DNA of 21,004 bases from a virus, in IMG/VR virus record IMGVR_UViG_3300038423_000721, positions 1 through 21,004 of that record. The stretch is one strand, 5' to 3'. This document shows positions 1 to 6,789 of this stretch, piece after piece. A program made the position numbers and the translations under genes. Positions within the stretch are counted from its first letter, which is position 1, and every line of letters begins with the position of its first letter. The notes under the pieces are model-generated. The model saw only the letters and a program-made list of their open reading frames with translations. It was not told the DNA's origin and did not search any database.

Positions 1-855
1 CTATTGGCGCGCGGCCTGCTCCAGCGCGCGGACGATGGTGGCCACGATGCGGCCGGTATCGAACAGCGCGGCGGCCCGTCGGGCGACCTCTTCCCGGTCG
101 AATTGATGGCAGAGGGCCACTGCCTGCTGGCAGGCGTGCGGGTCGAAGCGATCGACCGAAACGCCCGTGTGGCCGGGCTCGATGAACGGCGCCCCGGTTG
201 GAATCCCGACCGCCGGGCAGCCGGCCAGCAGGATTTCGGCCAGTGCCAGCGGGCCGCGATCGTCCTCGGAGCCATAGAGGCAACAGCGGGCGGTGCGGGC
301 CAGCTCCATCAGCCGCTCGCGGCGATAGCGGCCGTAGCGGACCCGGACGTTGCGGGGCCAAGTCTGGCCCAGCCGATCGATCGTCTCCCGCAGCGGCCCG
401 GACTTCTCGTAAACCAGCAGGTCATATTCCGCCGGCAGCGGGCCGTCCGGCCGCGGATCGATGGGGTAGGGCCAGATCACGATGGGGGCCCGGTTGGCCG
501 GGCCGCGGTACTCCTCGATCAAGCGGCGATACCACTCCGACTCGGTGAACAGCAGGCAGCAGCTTGCCGCCTGGCAGATTTCGCACTCGGCCGAGGTTCG
601 GCAGGGGTGGCGGCTATCATCGAACAGGACATTGGGCCCGGCGATGAACGGTTGCCCGGTCCTGGCACACAGCGCCGCGGTTTCGCGGTCTTCCCAGCAC
701 CAGAACCAGGGGATTTCGCCGTTGTGCAAGGGGCCGCCGATCCGCAGCCAGTGGGGCGCCTGTTGACGCAGGGCGCGTTGCAGAGCGAATTGCCCGTTCC
801 CCGGCCCGCGGCCGCTGGGCGCCGACACCGCTCGAATCAGACGAATGGTTCGCAT
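1..855 (-). CDS. GT-B-type glycosyltransferase (284 aa)
   Basis: This is probably a cytoplasmic sugar transferase of the GT-B fold. The C-terminal third holds the nucleotide-sugar-binding pattern RGPLALAEILLAGCPAVGIP (about residues 200-219), followed by PFIEPGHTG, which is how GT4-like enzymes usually look. A Cys cluster (HPCRTSAECEICQAASCC, about 83-100) is unusual for the fold. At 284 aa it is shorter than classical GT4 enzymes (350-400 aa), so the N-terminal Rossmann domain may be reduced. I chose the ATG at 855. A TTG at 867 would add four residues, and neither start has a clear ribosome-binding site. The stop lies at bases 1-3, so the gene is complete. It is the last of three glycosyltransferases at the 3' end of the virion module, which suggests modification of a virion protein or of the host surface. 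Substrate and linkage cannot be read from the sequence. The fold assignment is fairly secure, the role is not. Confidence 0.72.
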   Translation of the reverse strand: MRTIRLIRAVSAPSGRGPGNGQFALQRALRQQAPHWLRIGGPLHNGEIPWFWCWEDRETAALCARTGQPFIAGPNVLFDDSRHPCRTSAECEICQAASCCLLFTESEWYRRLIEEYRGPANRAPIVIWPYPIDPRPDGPLPAEYDLLVYEKSGPLRETIDRLGQTWPRNVRVRYGRYRRERLMELARTARCCLYGSEDDRGPLALAEILLAGCPAVGIPTGAPFIEPGHTGVSVDRFDPHACQQAVALCHQFDREEVARRAAALFDTGRIVATIVRALEQAARQ

Positions 856-913
856 GAGGGTAATCAAGCGTTCAGGGGCGACTGCCCCAAGTTGTTACTC
901 GGCCGATCCTAAT

Positions 914-1012
914 ATTACTGCGCAGGTTGTTAAGTTAGGTAAAGTTCGGGTGCCGTAAGTCCTTTGGCAGCGTTTGCCCTATCTTGCCCATTTTGAAAGC
1001 CTGCGCAGTAAT
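914..1012. repeat. 13-bp perfect inverted repeat bracketing the gap between two glycosyltransferase genes
   Basis: ATTACTGCGCAGG at 914-926 is repeated in exact reverse complement at 1000-1012, separated by 73 nt. The right arm ends two bases before the stop codon of the GT2-family gene. The 146-nt gap is visibly more AT-rich than the flanking genes. It could be a small non-autonomous element or a long-range RNA stem. A short GGGGC-GACT-GCCCC hairpin also sits at 875-888, just upstream of the next start codon. No convincing promoter was found here. Confidence 0.6.
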
Positions 1013-1013
1013 C

Positions 1014-1727
1014 CTAAAACACCCGCGGGTGGATTCCCGGCAGGATTCTTGGGTTTCGCAAGTCGACGGCCGGAGGCGTGTCGAAGATCAAGGGAGTTTT
1101 TTCGGCCGCACGGTGTCCCAGCCGCTCGTAACCATCGGGTCCCAGGCCGGACAGATGCCACGGGCCGCCCCAGACATAGACGTAGAACGGCGGAAAGCCC
1201 AGCGCGCAGGGATCGGCCTCGGCGGTGCCCGCGTCGGCCAAGCGGCGGGCCAGGGCCTGGTCCTCGCCGTTGTTGATGGCCGGGTAACCGCCCTGTCGCT
1301 GGAACAGATCGCGGCGGTAGGCCCAACCGCCGTGGAACAAGCCGCCGGTGCGGTGCTGTTTCAGGCCGCCGCCGGCTTGGGGATGCAGGACCAGCGAGGG
1401 TCGCGACCAGGCCGCGCACTCCAGGGCGGCGACCGAGGCCGACAGGGCCCAGGGCAGATACAAGTCGTCGTCGTCCCAGACGGCCAGGGCGTCGGCGCCG
1501 GCGGCCAGGGCGGCGGCCGCGTTCCGCTTCTCGCCCAGCGTGGCATAGCGCCGGCAAATCGAGATCAGCCGCCAGCCCCGGCCCCGCTGGCTCTCGTACT
1601 GCCCGGCGTCGTCCAGAACGATCAGTTCCCGCTTGTCGGGCGGATAATCCTGCTCCAGAAAACAGCGGATCATCCAGCCCAGTTGCCGGGGGCGGAGGTA
1701 CGTGACGCAGATTGCCGCGATGTTCAT
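1014..1727 (-). CDS. GT2-family (GT-A fold) glycosyltransferase (237 aa)
   Basis: This is a family 2 glycosyltransferase. The N-terminus MNIAAICVTYLRPRQLGWMI is the usual first beta strand and helix. LIVLDDAGQ (about 36-43) is the nucleotide-binding Asp region. KRNAAAALAAGADALAVWDD leads into the metal-binding Asp run at about 85-88. GGWAYRRDLF and NNGEDQAL (Glu-Asp at about 155-156) match the acceptor and catalytic-base region. At 237 aa it is a single catalytic domain without membrane segments, so it is probably cytosolic. The reading frame continues upstream to 1820, but those residues come from a repeat element, so the ATG at 1727 is preferred. The ribosome-binding site before it is weak. 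It lies between two GT-B genes, and all three may act on the same acceptor. The sugar and the acceptor are unknown. Confidence 0.8.
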   Translation of the reverse strand: MNIAAICVTYLRPRQLGWMIRCFLEQDYPPDKRELIVLDDAGQYESQRGRGWRLISICRRYATLGEKRNAAAALAAGADALAVWDDDDLYLPWALSASVAALECAAWSRPSLVLHPQAGGGLKQHRTGGLFHGGWAYRRDLFQRQGGYPAINNGEDQALARRLADAGTAEADPCALGFPPFYVYVWGGPWHLSGLGPDGYERLGHRAAEKTPLIFDTPPAVDLRNPRILPGIHPRVF

Positions 1728-1766
1728 GTGAGGTTCTTCGATTGGAGGTGATGGTTGGCGCGAGTT

Positions 1767-1889
1767 GTCCCCCTCTCCCTCCGGGAGAGGGCCGGGGTGA
1801 GGGGAGCCTGCGTTGGCCACGAAAACCGGAGATGCAAACCCCTCACCAAGTTCCCCTCACCCGAACCCTCTCCCGGAGGGAGAGGGGAC
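1767..1889. repeat. MITE-like inverted-repeat element, copy 1
   Basis: This is a 123-bp element with imperfect terminal inverted repeats of about 37 nt. The left arm (1767-1804) begins GTCCCCCTCTCCCTCCGGGA and continues into GGGGTGAGGGG. The right arm (1853-1889) begins CCCCTCACCC and ends in GGAGGGAGAGGGGAC. Each arm also folds on itself (CTCTCCC/GGGAGAG). A second copy with the same ends lies at 19227-19343. It fills the gap between two glycosyltransferase genes and overlaps the 3' end of the upstream one. It looks like a dispersed host repeat rather than a phage sequence. Confidence 0.75.
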
Positions 1890-2939
1890 CTTGAGTCCTG
1901 CGTCTGTCGCCAAGGAGCCGAACAGCTCCAGCCAGGCTTGGCCGATGACCGTGGGATCGGCCAGTTGCTCGATTAGCGCGGCCCGCGCCTGCCGGGCGAT
2001 CGCCAGCCGGTGCTCCTCGTCGTAAGCCAGGCGGGCGGTGTAGTAGGCCAGCTCGTCGTCGGTGTGGGCCAGATAACCCGTCTGGCCGTGCCGGATCATT
2101 TCGTTCCATCCCCCCTGGGCCTCGGCCACGACGGGCACGCCGGCGGCCATGGCCTCCAGTCCCACGCGGGGCCAGTTTTCCACGGCGGCGTCGTTACGGG
2201 CAAGCAAGGCATGGAGCGTCTGGAGGAACGGCCCGACCGGCAGCGAGCCGGCGGCGAAGCACTTGGCCCACGGCGGCGGCGGACCCACGCGGGCCTCGAC
2301 CTGCGAGCCCCAGCCCAACACGCGGGCGGCAAGCGGGTGCGGAACCCGCCCCAAAATCCGCCACAGATTGGGGGCGAACTTGTCGGGCTCGGCCCGGCTG
2401 ATGCGCCCCACGGTGAACGCTTCGCCGGGGGCGTGCGGCCGCGGCTGGAAGGGAAACTCCTCCGCGCCCAGCGCACCGCGAAGCACCACGCCCTGCCGCG
2501 GCTGGAAACCATAACGCCGCAGTTGCGGCACAAGCTGGTCCCGCTGGTAGCGGCTTTGGAACACGTGCCGGTCGAACGTGCCTAGGCGGCGATACAGGAG
2601 CCGCTCGGCCGGGAACAGCCAGTTCATGCAGGACACCCACACGGTGCGGCAGCCGAGTTCGCGGAGCCGCCGGCCGCAGGCCAGGAACTGCAAGTTGCAC
2701 ATGCCGACGACAATCCCTTCGGGCAAACCGGCCACCGCGCGGAGCGTGTCCGGCCCGGCCGAAATGGTCCGGCAGCCGATTGCATCCAGGCGTGCCTGCC
2801 AGGGCGGGTCGGCCTTCCAGGTCGGCACCAACGTCACGTCGCAGCCCAAGTGCCGCCAGAGCTTGACGGTATGCCACAGCTCCGTGTTGGCGCCGCCGAC
2901 GTGACCGGGGTATCCCAGCACGAACACGCTTACGGCCAT
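1857..2939 (-). CDS. GT4-like (GT-B fold) glycosyltransferase (360 aa)
   Basis: This is a full-length GT-B glycosyltransferase. The N-terminal glycine loop is GYPGHVGGAN (about 9-18). The donor half includes TVGRISRAEPDKFAPN (about 176-191) and the E-x7-E type motif VENWPRVGLEAMAAGVPVVA (Glu254 and Glu262), then GGWNEMIRHGQTGYL. Length is normal for GT4 enzymes, and no membrane segment is visible. The ATG at 2939 is preferred because GGGAG lies 9 nt upstream. An in-frame ATG at 2948 has that sequence directly abutting it. The gene overlaps the end of the Cys-rich gene upstream by 10 nt, which suggests translational coupling. The last ten residues (VPSPSGRGFG) are encoded by the inverted-repeat element at 1767-1889, so the original C-terminus has probably been replaced. 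The acceptor is unknown; a virion or surface glycan is inferred from context. Confidence 0.8.
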   Translation of the reverse strand: MAVSVFVLGYPGHVGGANTELWHTVKLWRHLGCDVTLVPTWKADPPWQARLDAIGCRTISAGPDTLRAVAGLPEGIVVGMCNLQFLACGRRLRELGCRTVWVSCMNWLFPAERLLYRRLGTFDRHVFQSRYQRDQLVPQLRRYGFQPRQGVVLRGALGAEEFPFQPRPHAPGEAFTVGRISRAEPDKFAPNLWRILGRVPHPLAARVLGWGSQVEARVGPPPPWAKCFAAGSLPVGPFLQTLHALLARNDAAVENWPRVGLEAMAAGVPVVAEAQGGWNEMIRHGQTGYLAHTDDELAYYTARLAYDEEHRLAIARQARAALIEQLADPTVIGQAWLELFGSLATDAGLKVPSPSGRGFG

Positions 2940-3250
2940 CGATTGCATCTCCCGTAGGCCAGCACCGCGCGCCATGTCTGCCAGCGTCGGCCGCAACGGC
3001 CGCGGGTGCAGCCGTGGGCATACTCGTCGCAGACGCAGCAGCGGGCCACCAAGCGGCTCAACTCCTCGGCGCTCCGCGGGCAATCGGGGCAGAAGACGCG
3101 AATGCTGGCCAGTATTTGCTCCGGCACCTGCGCGGCCGGCGGGCCGCAGTTCCTTCCGGCCCGCTCCGGCAGCGTCCGCCGCCGCTGGGGATCGCACGCC
3201 GGACAATACCAGCGGCCGGAGTCGAGCTGCGTCAGTTCGCAGAACTGCAT
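2930..3250 (-). CDS. Cys-rich putative zinc-binding protein (106 aa)
   Basis: This small basic protein has twelve cysteines, several in pairs that suit zinc ribbons or knuckles: WYCPACD (Cys16, Cys19), FCPDCP (Cys54, Cys57), RCCVCDEYAHGC (Cys71, 72, 74, 81) and GRCGRRW (Cys86), ending GRCNRWP. The pattern predicts two or three metal sites, but no specific family was recognised. The ATG at 3250 is the only in-frame Met near the beginning, and its ribosome-binding site is poor. The 3' end overlaps the glycosyltransferase start by 10 nt, so it is probably co-expressed with the sugar-transfer genes. The upstream gap is a repeat hairpin. It might bind nucleic acid or be a structural adaptor; this cannot be decided from sequence. 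Confidence 0.6.
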   Translation of the reverse strand: MQFCELTQLDSGRWYCPACDPQRRRTLPERAGRNCGPPAAQVPEQILASIRVFCPDCPRSAEELSRLVARCCVCDEYAHGCTRGRCGRRWQTWRAVLAYGRCNRWP

Positions 3251-3262
3251 ATGGTTGCCATC

Positions 3263-3373
3263 AGGAGTTAGAAGTTAGGAGTTAGGAGTTAGGAGTTAGA
3301 AGAAACGCGAGCAGGCCGGGCCTCCCGGCCCGGCTTCCGAATTCCAACTCCTAACTCCTGACTTCTAACTCCT
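3263..3373. repeat. 7-nt tandem repeat array with inverted counterpart (hairpin)
   Basis: GTTAGAA/GTTAGGA units repeat with a strict 7-nt period at 3263-3303. The complementary units (CTAACTCCTAACTCC and variants) occupy 3344-3373. Between them is a second GC-rich palindrome (CCGGGCCTCCCGGCCCGG). The whole gap therefore folds as nested hairpins. The right end abuts the stop codon of the upstream gene. Confidence 0.8.
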
Positions 3374-4013
3374 ATGCACTCACGCTGCACGTTGCTCCGG
3401 GCGCGCTGCAAAAGCCCGTCGAGTCCACGTAAGGAAGACTCACATTGCTCAGTTGCGTGCAATCGTAGGGCTCGCTTTGATTGTCTTCCTGGAACTGGAA
3501 CAACACCGAAACACAGCCGAGACTATTGCCCAACACGGCGGCAATCATTCTTGTGCCCGCGACGCCGCCGAAATTCCAGTAGATGGAGAGGCTGAGATCG
3601 AGCGTGGCGGGGCCCATGTTACAGACGCACATCGGCACCTCGAACGCGCCGTGGTAGGTGATAGCGCTTTGCCGGACGCCGCCGAGAATCGTCTCCACGC
3701 AATCGCCGGCCTTGGTCACTACCCACGATCCGTTGGCAGCGGTGCAATCACTGCACCACGGACCGTTCTGAATGCCTGCCAAGGTGAGGGTCAGCTCGCT
3801 GGGATACTGCTTGTTCCTGCAGGCTTCGCAGACGTTGCAGCACAAGGGACAGGGAAGGAACCGCCAGGGACCAAGGCGGAGGGCGAAAGGCGGAAGGCGG
3901 AAGGGGAAGAGAGTGGGGAGTGTCGAGTGGGGAGTGAGGAGCGGGGGAGCGAGCGCGCGGAACAGCCCTTTCCTCGTTCGTGCCAGGATTGCCCGCCACT
4001 CACCACTCATCAC
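3372..4013 (-). CDS. Cys-rich putative virion-associated protein with a repeat-encoded N-terminus
   Basis: The credible core begins at about CCNVCEACRNKQYPSELTLT and ends PYVDSTGFCSAPGATCSVSA (about 156 aa, 3372-3845). It is a beta-rich, Cys-rich protein of a kind I recall near tail genes in planctomycete phage-like clusters, with no known function. The reading frame runs upstream another 50-60 codons to a GTG at 4013 and an ATG at 4010, preceded by GGAGG. These codons fall entirely inside the 7-nt repeats, giving a Pro/Leu-rich stretch unlike the rest. The core itself has no ATG; a TTG near 3845 is the nearest alternative and lacks a ribosome-binding site. Either the repeat tract replaced the original start and is now translated, or the gene lost its start. 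It follows the 233-aa structural gene by 14 nt. Confidence 0.6.
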   Translation of the reverse strand: MMSGEWRAILARTRKGLFRALAPPLLTPHSTLPTLFPFRLPPFALRLGPWRFLPCPLCCNVCEACRNKQYPSELTLTLAGIQNGPWCSDCTAANGSWVVTKAGDCVETILGGVRQSAITYHGAFEVPMCVCNMGPATLDLSLSIYWNFGGVAGTRMIAAVLGNSLGCVSVLFQFQEDNQSEPYDCTQLSNVSLPYVDSTGFCSAPGATCSVSA

Positions 4014-4024
4014 TCACCACTCCC
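3874..4024. repeat. Three 7-nt repeat tracts between virion genes
   Basis: AGGCGGA-type units run at 3874-3908, GAGTGGG/GAGTGAG units at 3911-3945, and CACTCAC/CACTCAT units at 3997-4024, all with a 7-nt period. The second and third are roughly complementary and can pair across about 50 nt. All lie inside the open reading frame of the Cys-rich protein. On the minus strand the third tract is followed by the candidate start codons. Confidence 0.75.
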
Positions 4025-4027
4025 TCC

Positions 4028-4729
4028 TCAGCACGCCGCGGCTGTCACCCACCACAGGCCGTCCTGGGGAAAGAACTCGACCTTGACTTTGGTGCCGGCG
4101 GGCAGATTGCCGCCTGGGGCTAGGAGCCAATCGTAAGCGGTGACGTCGAGGCCCGAACTGCCTCCTCCCCACCAGAGCTGTGCGGTGGCGCTGCCGCCGG
4201 CAACGAGTTGCTGGTTTAGCGTAGCCCAGCAGGCCACATAATAGGGCGGCCCCTGGAGCGCCTCCCAACGACCGCTCTGGCGATTGAAGAGGCCCAGCAA
4301 GCGGGTTCCGACTTGGGCCACGGGCGGGCCCATGGCATAACCGTCGGCATTCCGCGGAGCGAGCGGAAACCAGATCGTCGTCGTCGCCGGGTTGTCGCTG
4401 ATCTGGTCGCTACGGATCGGCTCGCCCGTCGCGCTCTCGTCGGCCGCCTGGTGCTGAGAGCACCAAACGGGTTTGGCCTGGGCGTAAGGCGTGCACTCAC
4501 GGTCGAAATAGCCCTCCGCCGCGCCGACCAGCTCGGGGTAGATCACCGGAGCGACCAGCTCGAACAGTGCCAGCCGGGCTTCCGCCGCGGGATGAAACGT
4601 CAGGCCGGCGGCGCCGAACTGGGCCTGGCCGACCGCGCCGGGCCGCCCAAGGGCGTTGATCTGCTCGACGAGCAGGTTCTGCCCGGCCGCGCTGAGAGGA
4701 TCGCCGGATCGCACGTAAGCAAGCGTCAT
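4028..4729 (-). CDS. Putative tail-associated structural protein (233 aa)
   Basis: No enzymatic motif is present. The N-terminal part is helical (NLLVEQINALGRPGAVGQAQ). The rest is rich in Trp, Gly and Pro and looks beta-rich, ending LLAPGGNLPAGTKVKVEF and then DGLWWVTAAAC. I recall similar C-termini in structural proteins near the 3' end of planctomycete phage-like tail modules, but no named family is claimed. The ATG at 4729 is the first in frame; the ribosome-binding site is not obvious because the upstream bases are a GTTGTC repeat. Position between another uncharacterised structural gene and a Cys-rich gene suggests a tail-tip, baseplate or fibre-anchor role. This is inference from context only. 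Confidence 0.55.
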   Translation of the reverse strand: MTLAYVRSGDPLSAAGQNLLVEQINALGRPGAVGQAQFGAAGLTFHPAAEARLALFELVAPVIYPELVGAAEGYFDRECTPYAQAKPVWCSQHQAADESATGEPIRSDQISDNPATTTIWFPLAPRNADGYAMGPPVAQVGTRLLGLFNRQSGRWEALQGPPYYVACWATLNQQLVAGGSATAQLWWGGGSSGLDVTAYDWLLAPGGNLPAGTKVKVEFFPQDGLWWVTAAAC

Positions 4730-4735
4730 GGCAGC

Positions 4736-4917
4736 GGTTGTCAGTTGTCGGTTGTCGGTTGTCAGTTGTCGGAAGAAGCGGTCAGCTATCAGCGATCAGC
4801 GGTCAGCTTCGGCTCTTGTCCCCGTGTCTCCGCGTCTCCGTGTCTCCGCGTCCCCGCGTCTCCGCGTCCCCGCGTCCTCGCGTCCCCGCGTCTCCGCGTC
4901 CCCGTGTCTCCGCGTCT
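4736..4917. repeat. Three successive short-period tandem arrays filling a 226-nt gap
   Basis: From left to right: GGTTGTC/AGTTGTC units (7-nt period, 4736-4772), AGCTATC/AGCGATC/AGCGGTC units (7-nt period, 4784-4807), and about twelve CCGCGTCT/CCGCGTCC/CCGTGTCT units (8-nt period, about 4821-4917). A C-rich tract runs on to 4955. There are no spacers, so this is not CRISPR. No gene lies in this gap. Confidence 0.85.
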
Positions 4918-4955
4918 TCTCCTCCCCCTCCCCCCGCCCCCCTCCCCGCTCGCCC

Positions 4956-5825
4956 CTAGCTGTTCGGGTACTGGAACAAGGGGCTGAAATCGAGCCGCCG
5001 GTAGAGCGTATTGCCGCTGGCGTCGACCAGGCGGTCCCACACCGGCCCGGCCGCCGACTCGGTGCGATAGGAATGGTTCCAACCGAAGGTGACCTGGGAC
5101 TCGTCTTCGTCCAGGGCCTTGATGGCCTTCTCGCGGAAGACATAGGTAATCCGCCAGCCGAACTGGGGTTGCTGGAGGTCGTCCAGGCCGGTGAACTGGC
5201 GATCGGCCTTGGCGCCGTCGAAGAGCACGGTCTCGGCCGCCGCGCCGAGGAAGGAGTCGGAATTGACCGCCCCCACGCAGGCCCGAATCGCATCCCACGG
5301 CGGATCGTTCACCCAGTGCCACGTCACGTTATGCTCGGTGATGGGGATGCGGAGCGTGGGCACAGCCTCGGGCAAGACGGGAATCGTGGCGTCCGATTCC
5401 CACTGCAGGGCTTGGCCGGGCAGGGCCACGTATTCCCCGCCGAAATCCATGCGATAGGTCAGCAGGGTGCCCGGCGCCGCCTGCGGCAGTCGGGAATTGC
5501 GACCGTCGCCGTACAATTCGTAATTGACGGTGATTTCGACGAACTGGCCGCTGTAGCTGTTCAAGTCGGCCGTCAGATCGTCGAACGTTCCCTGGTTGTC
5601 GGGAGTATTCTGGAACGGCTCGACCTGTACCCGGACGGCGATTACGCCCGGCTTGCCCGGATAGACCGCCTGGGCGGGGCCGCTTAACTGGCCGGTGTTC
5701 ATCAGCGCGGCCACCACCGCGTAGCGGTCCTCGAACGCCGCGAGCAACCGCCGCTGGGCTTTCATGCCCTCGATGCTGTAGGTCTCGATCGGCGAGCCGG
5801 CAAGTTCCTTGAATAGAATGGACAT
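4956..5825 (-). CDS. Putative phage structural protein, tail region (289 aa)
   Basis: A soluble, Trp/Tyr-rich, beta-rich protein with no membrane segment or catalytic motif. Recognisable stretches are SIEGMKAQRRLLAAFEDRY near the N-terminus, FVEITVNYELYGDGRNSRL in the middle and TEHNVTWHWVNDPPWDAIRA in the second half. The ATG at 5825 gives a natural phage-like N-terminus (MSILFKELAGSPIETYSIEG). The upstream GGGGAT is a weak ribosome-binding site. It lies downstream of the tail tube and chaperone genes, where distal-tail or baseplate genes normally sit. I recall related proteins only in planctomycete phage-like loci and know of no function. A distal tail or hub role is the best guess. Confidence 0.55.
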   Translation of the reverse strand: MSILFKELAGSPIETYSIEGMKAQRRLLAAFEDRYAVVAALMNTGQLSGPAQAVYPGKPGVIAVRVQVEPFQNTPDNQGTFDDLTADLNSYSGQFVEITVNYELYGDGRNSRLPQAAPGTLLTYRMDFGGEYVALPGQALQWESDATIPVLPEAVPTLRIPITEHNVTWHWVNDPPWDAIRACVGAVNSDSFLGAAAETVLFDGAKADRQFTGLDDLQQPQFGWRITYVFREKAIKALDEDESQVTFGWNHSYRTESAAGPVWDRLVDASGNTLYRRLDFSPLFQYPNS

Positions 5826-5862
5826 GTTGCATCCCCGGGGGGTTATTACCTGAGCTTGTTAC

Positions 5863-5952
5863 TGTAGGCCGCACACGCCGTGTGCGGGATCATCGGCACA
5901 CGGCGTGTGCCGGCTACATTACAGTGTGTGCCGTCTACATTACGGCGCGTGC
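5863..5952. repeat. Palindromic TGTAG...CTACA element, copy 1
   Basis: The core at 5863-5918 begins TGTAG, ends CTACA and contains two palindromes: CCGCACACGCCGTGTGCGG and CGGCACACGGCGTGTGCCG (8-bp stems, 3-nt loops). Two degenerate half-units (GTGTGCCGTCTACATTAC and GCGCGTGCCG) continue to about 5952. A second copy lies at 7982-8042. It occupies the gap between the 289-aa and Ala/Pro-rich genes. Confidence 0.8.
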
Positions 5953-5982
5953 CGCTGGCTGTGGCGGCGGCCGGAGGCCGCA

Positions 5983-6789
5983 TTACGGTCCAAACACCGT
6001 TGTGGGATCGGCCGTTTTCTTCTCGAGGAATTGGTTGGTTTTCTTATGCTCGGCCAGTTGGTCGCGGGCGACCTTGAGCTGCTCGACTTGATTGCTGCTG
6101 GTCGCCGACTCGCCGGAAAGGCCCTGGAGCTGGCCCAGGCCGGCTGAGGGCAGCGCGGAGGCCGTCCACGGCGGCAGAGCGGGTACGGATGGCGGCCATG
6201 GCAGGCCTTCCGTTTCCAAAGCCGGCGCCGTTGCCGGCGGTGCGCCGGCCGTCAACTGCCCAGCCAGGGCCGGCGCGGCGGCTTCGTCTGGCGGCGAGTC
6301 GGGCCATGGCGGGCCGCCTGGAAGCCCGGCCGCGGTTGCCGCCGGCCGCTGAGCGTCGTCCCCCGCCGCGGTTTCGCCGGTTGCCGAAGTGGCTTGCCCG
6401 GAGGGGGGCAGGCCAAAAGCGGCCAAGCCGGCGGGGGCCGGGTCGGCAGTAGCCGGGCTGGCCGGGGCCGTATCGTTCGCTCTACCTTCCGTCGCTGCCT
6501 TTCCGCCATCGGTCGCCGCTGCCGCGCTGGCCGCCGAAGCAGCCAGACGAGCAGCGACCAGGCCGGCAGCGGCCTGCGGGCCGCCCTCGGCCGTCGGGCT
6601 TGCAGCTTCCGCCTTGGTCTGGGCCCCGGGCGGCGGCGCCGCGTGCGCCGAAACAGCGGCCTCGATCCGCTGGGCAAGGGCCTCGAGCGTGGCCACGATT
6701 CGATCCACGTTTTGCGTCAATTGGGCCAGGGAAGCGTCCAGCCCGCGCCCGGCCGAGGAGGGGCGCGGATTGTCACGGCGAGCCGACAT
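5983..6789 (-). CDS. Ala/Pro-rich coiled-coil protein at the tape-measure position (268 aa)
   Basis: Three zones are visible. A short coiled coil (SLAQLTQNVDRIVATLEALA, about 19-39) is followed by about 170 residues of low-complexity Ala/Pro/Gly sequence. A charged helix at the C-terminus (SNQVEQLKVARDQLAEHKKT) completes it. The ATG at 6789 has GGAGG 9 nt upstream, inside the end of the preceding gene, so the 17-nt overlap is ordinary coupling. I see no slippery heptamer that would fuse it to the upstream frame. In siphophages the gene after the tail chaperones is normally the tape measure, which is far longer and helical throughout. This could be a short ruler, a tail chaperone partner or a scaffold. 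Function is unassigned. Confidence 0.6.
   Translation of the reverse strand: MSARRDNPRPSSAGRGLDASLAQLTQNVDRIVATLEALAQRIEAAVSAHAAPPPGAQTKAEAASPTAEGGPQAAAGLVAARLAASAASAAAATDGGKAATEGRANDTAPASPATADPAPAGLAAFGLPPSGQATSATGETAAGDDAQRPAATAAGLPGGPPWPDSPPDEAAAPALAGQLTAGAPPATAPALETEGLPWPPSVPALPPWTASALPSAGLGQLQGLSGESATSSNQVEQLKVARDQLAEHKKTNQFLEKKTADPTTVFGP

Noticed and set aside
4-912. Long plus-strand ORF opposite the first glycosyltransferase
   Set aside because: It is the antisense shadow of a gene with clear glycosyltransferase motifs; its product has no recognisable domain and ordinary GC-rich composition explains the open frame.
856-1013. Promoter for the last glycosyltransferase in the AT-richer gap
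   Set aside because: A TAATAT-like box exists, but no -35 sequence lies at an acceptable distance, so the call was not supported.
4821-4917. CRISPR-like repeat array
   Set aside because: Units of 8 nt follow each other directly without spacers, so this is a simple tandem repeat.
6773-6789. Programmed frameshift joining the chaperone candidate to the next gene, as in lambda gpG/gpGT
   Set aside because: No slippery heptamer is visible in the overlap, and the second gene has its own GGAGG and ATG.
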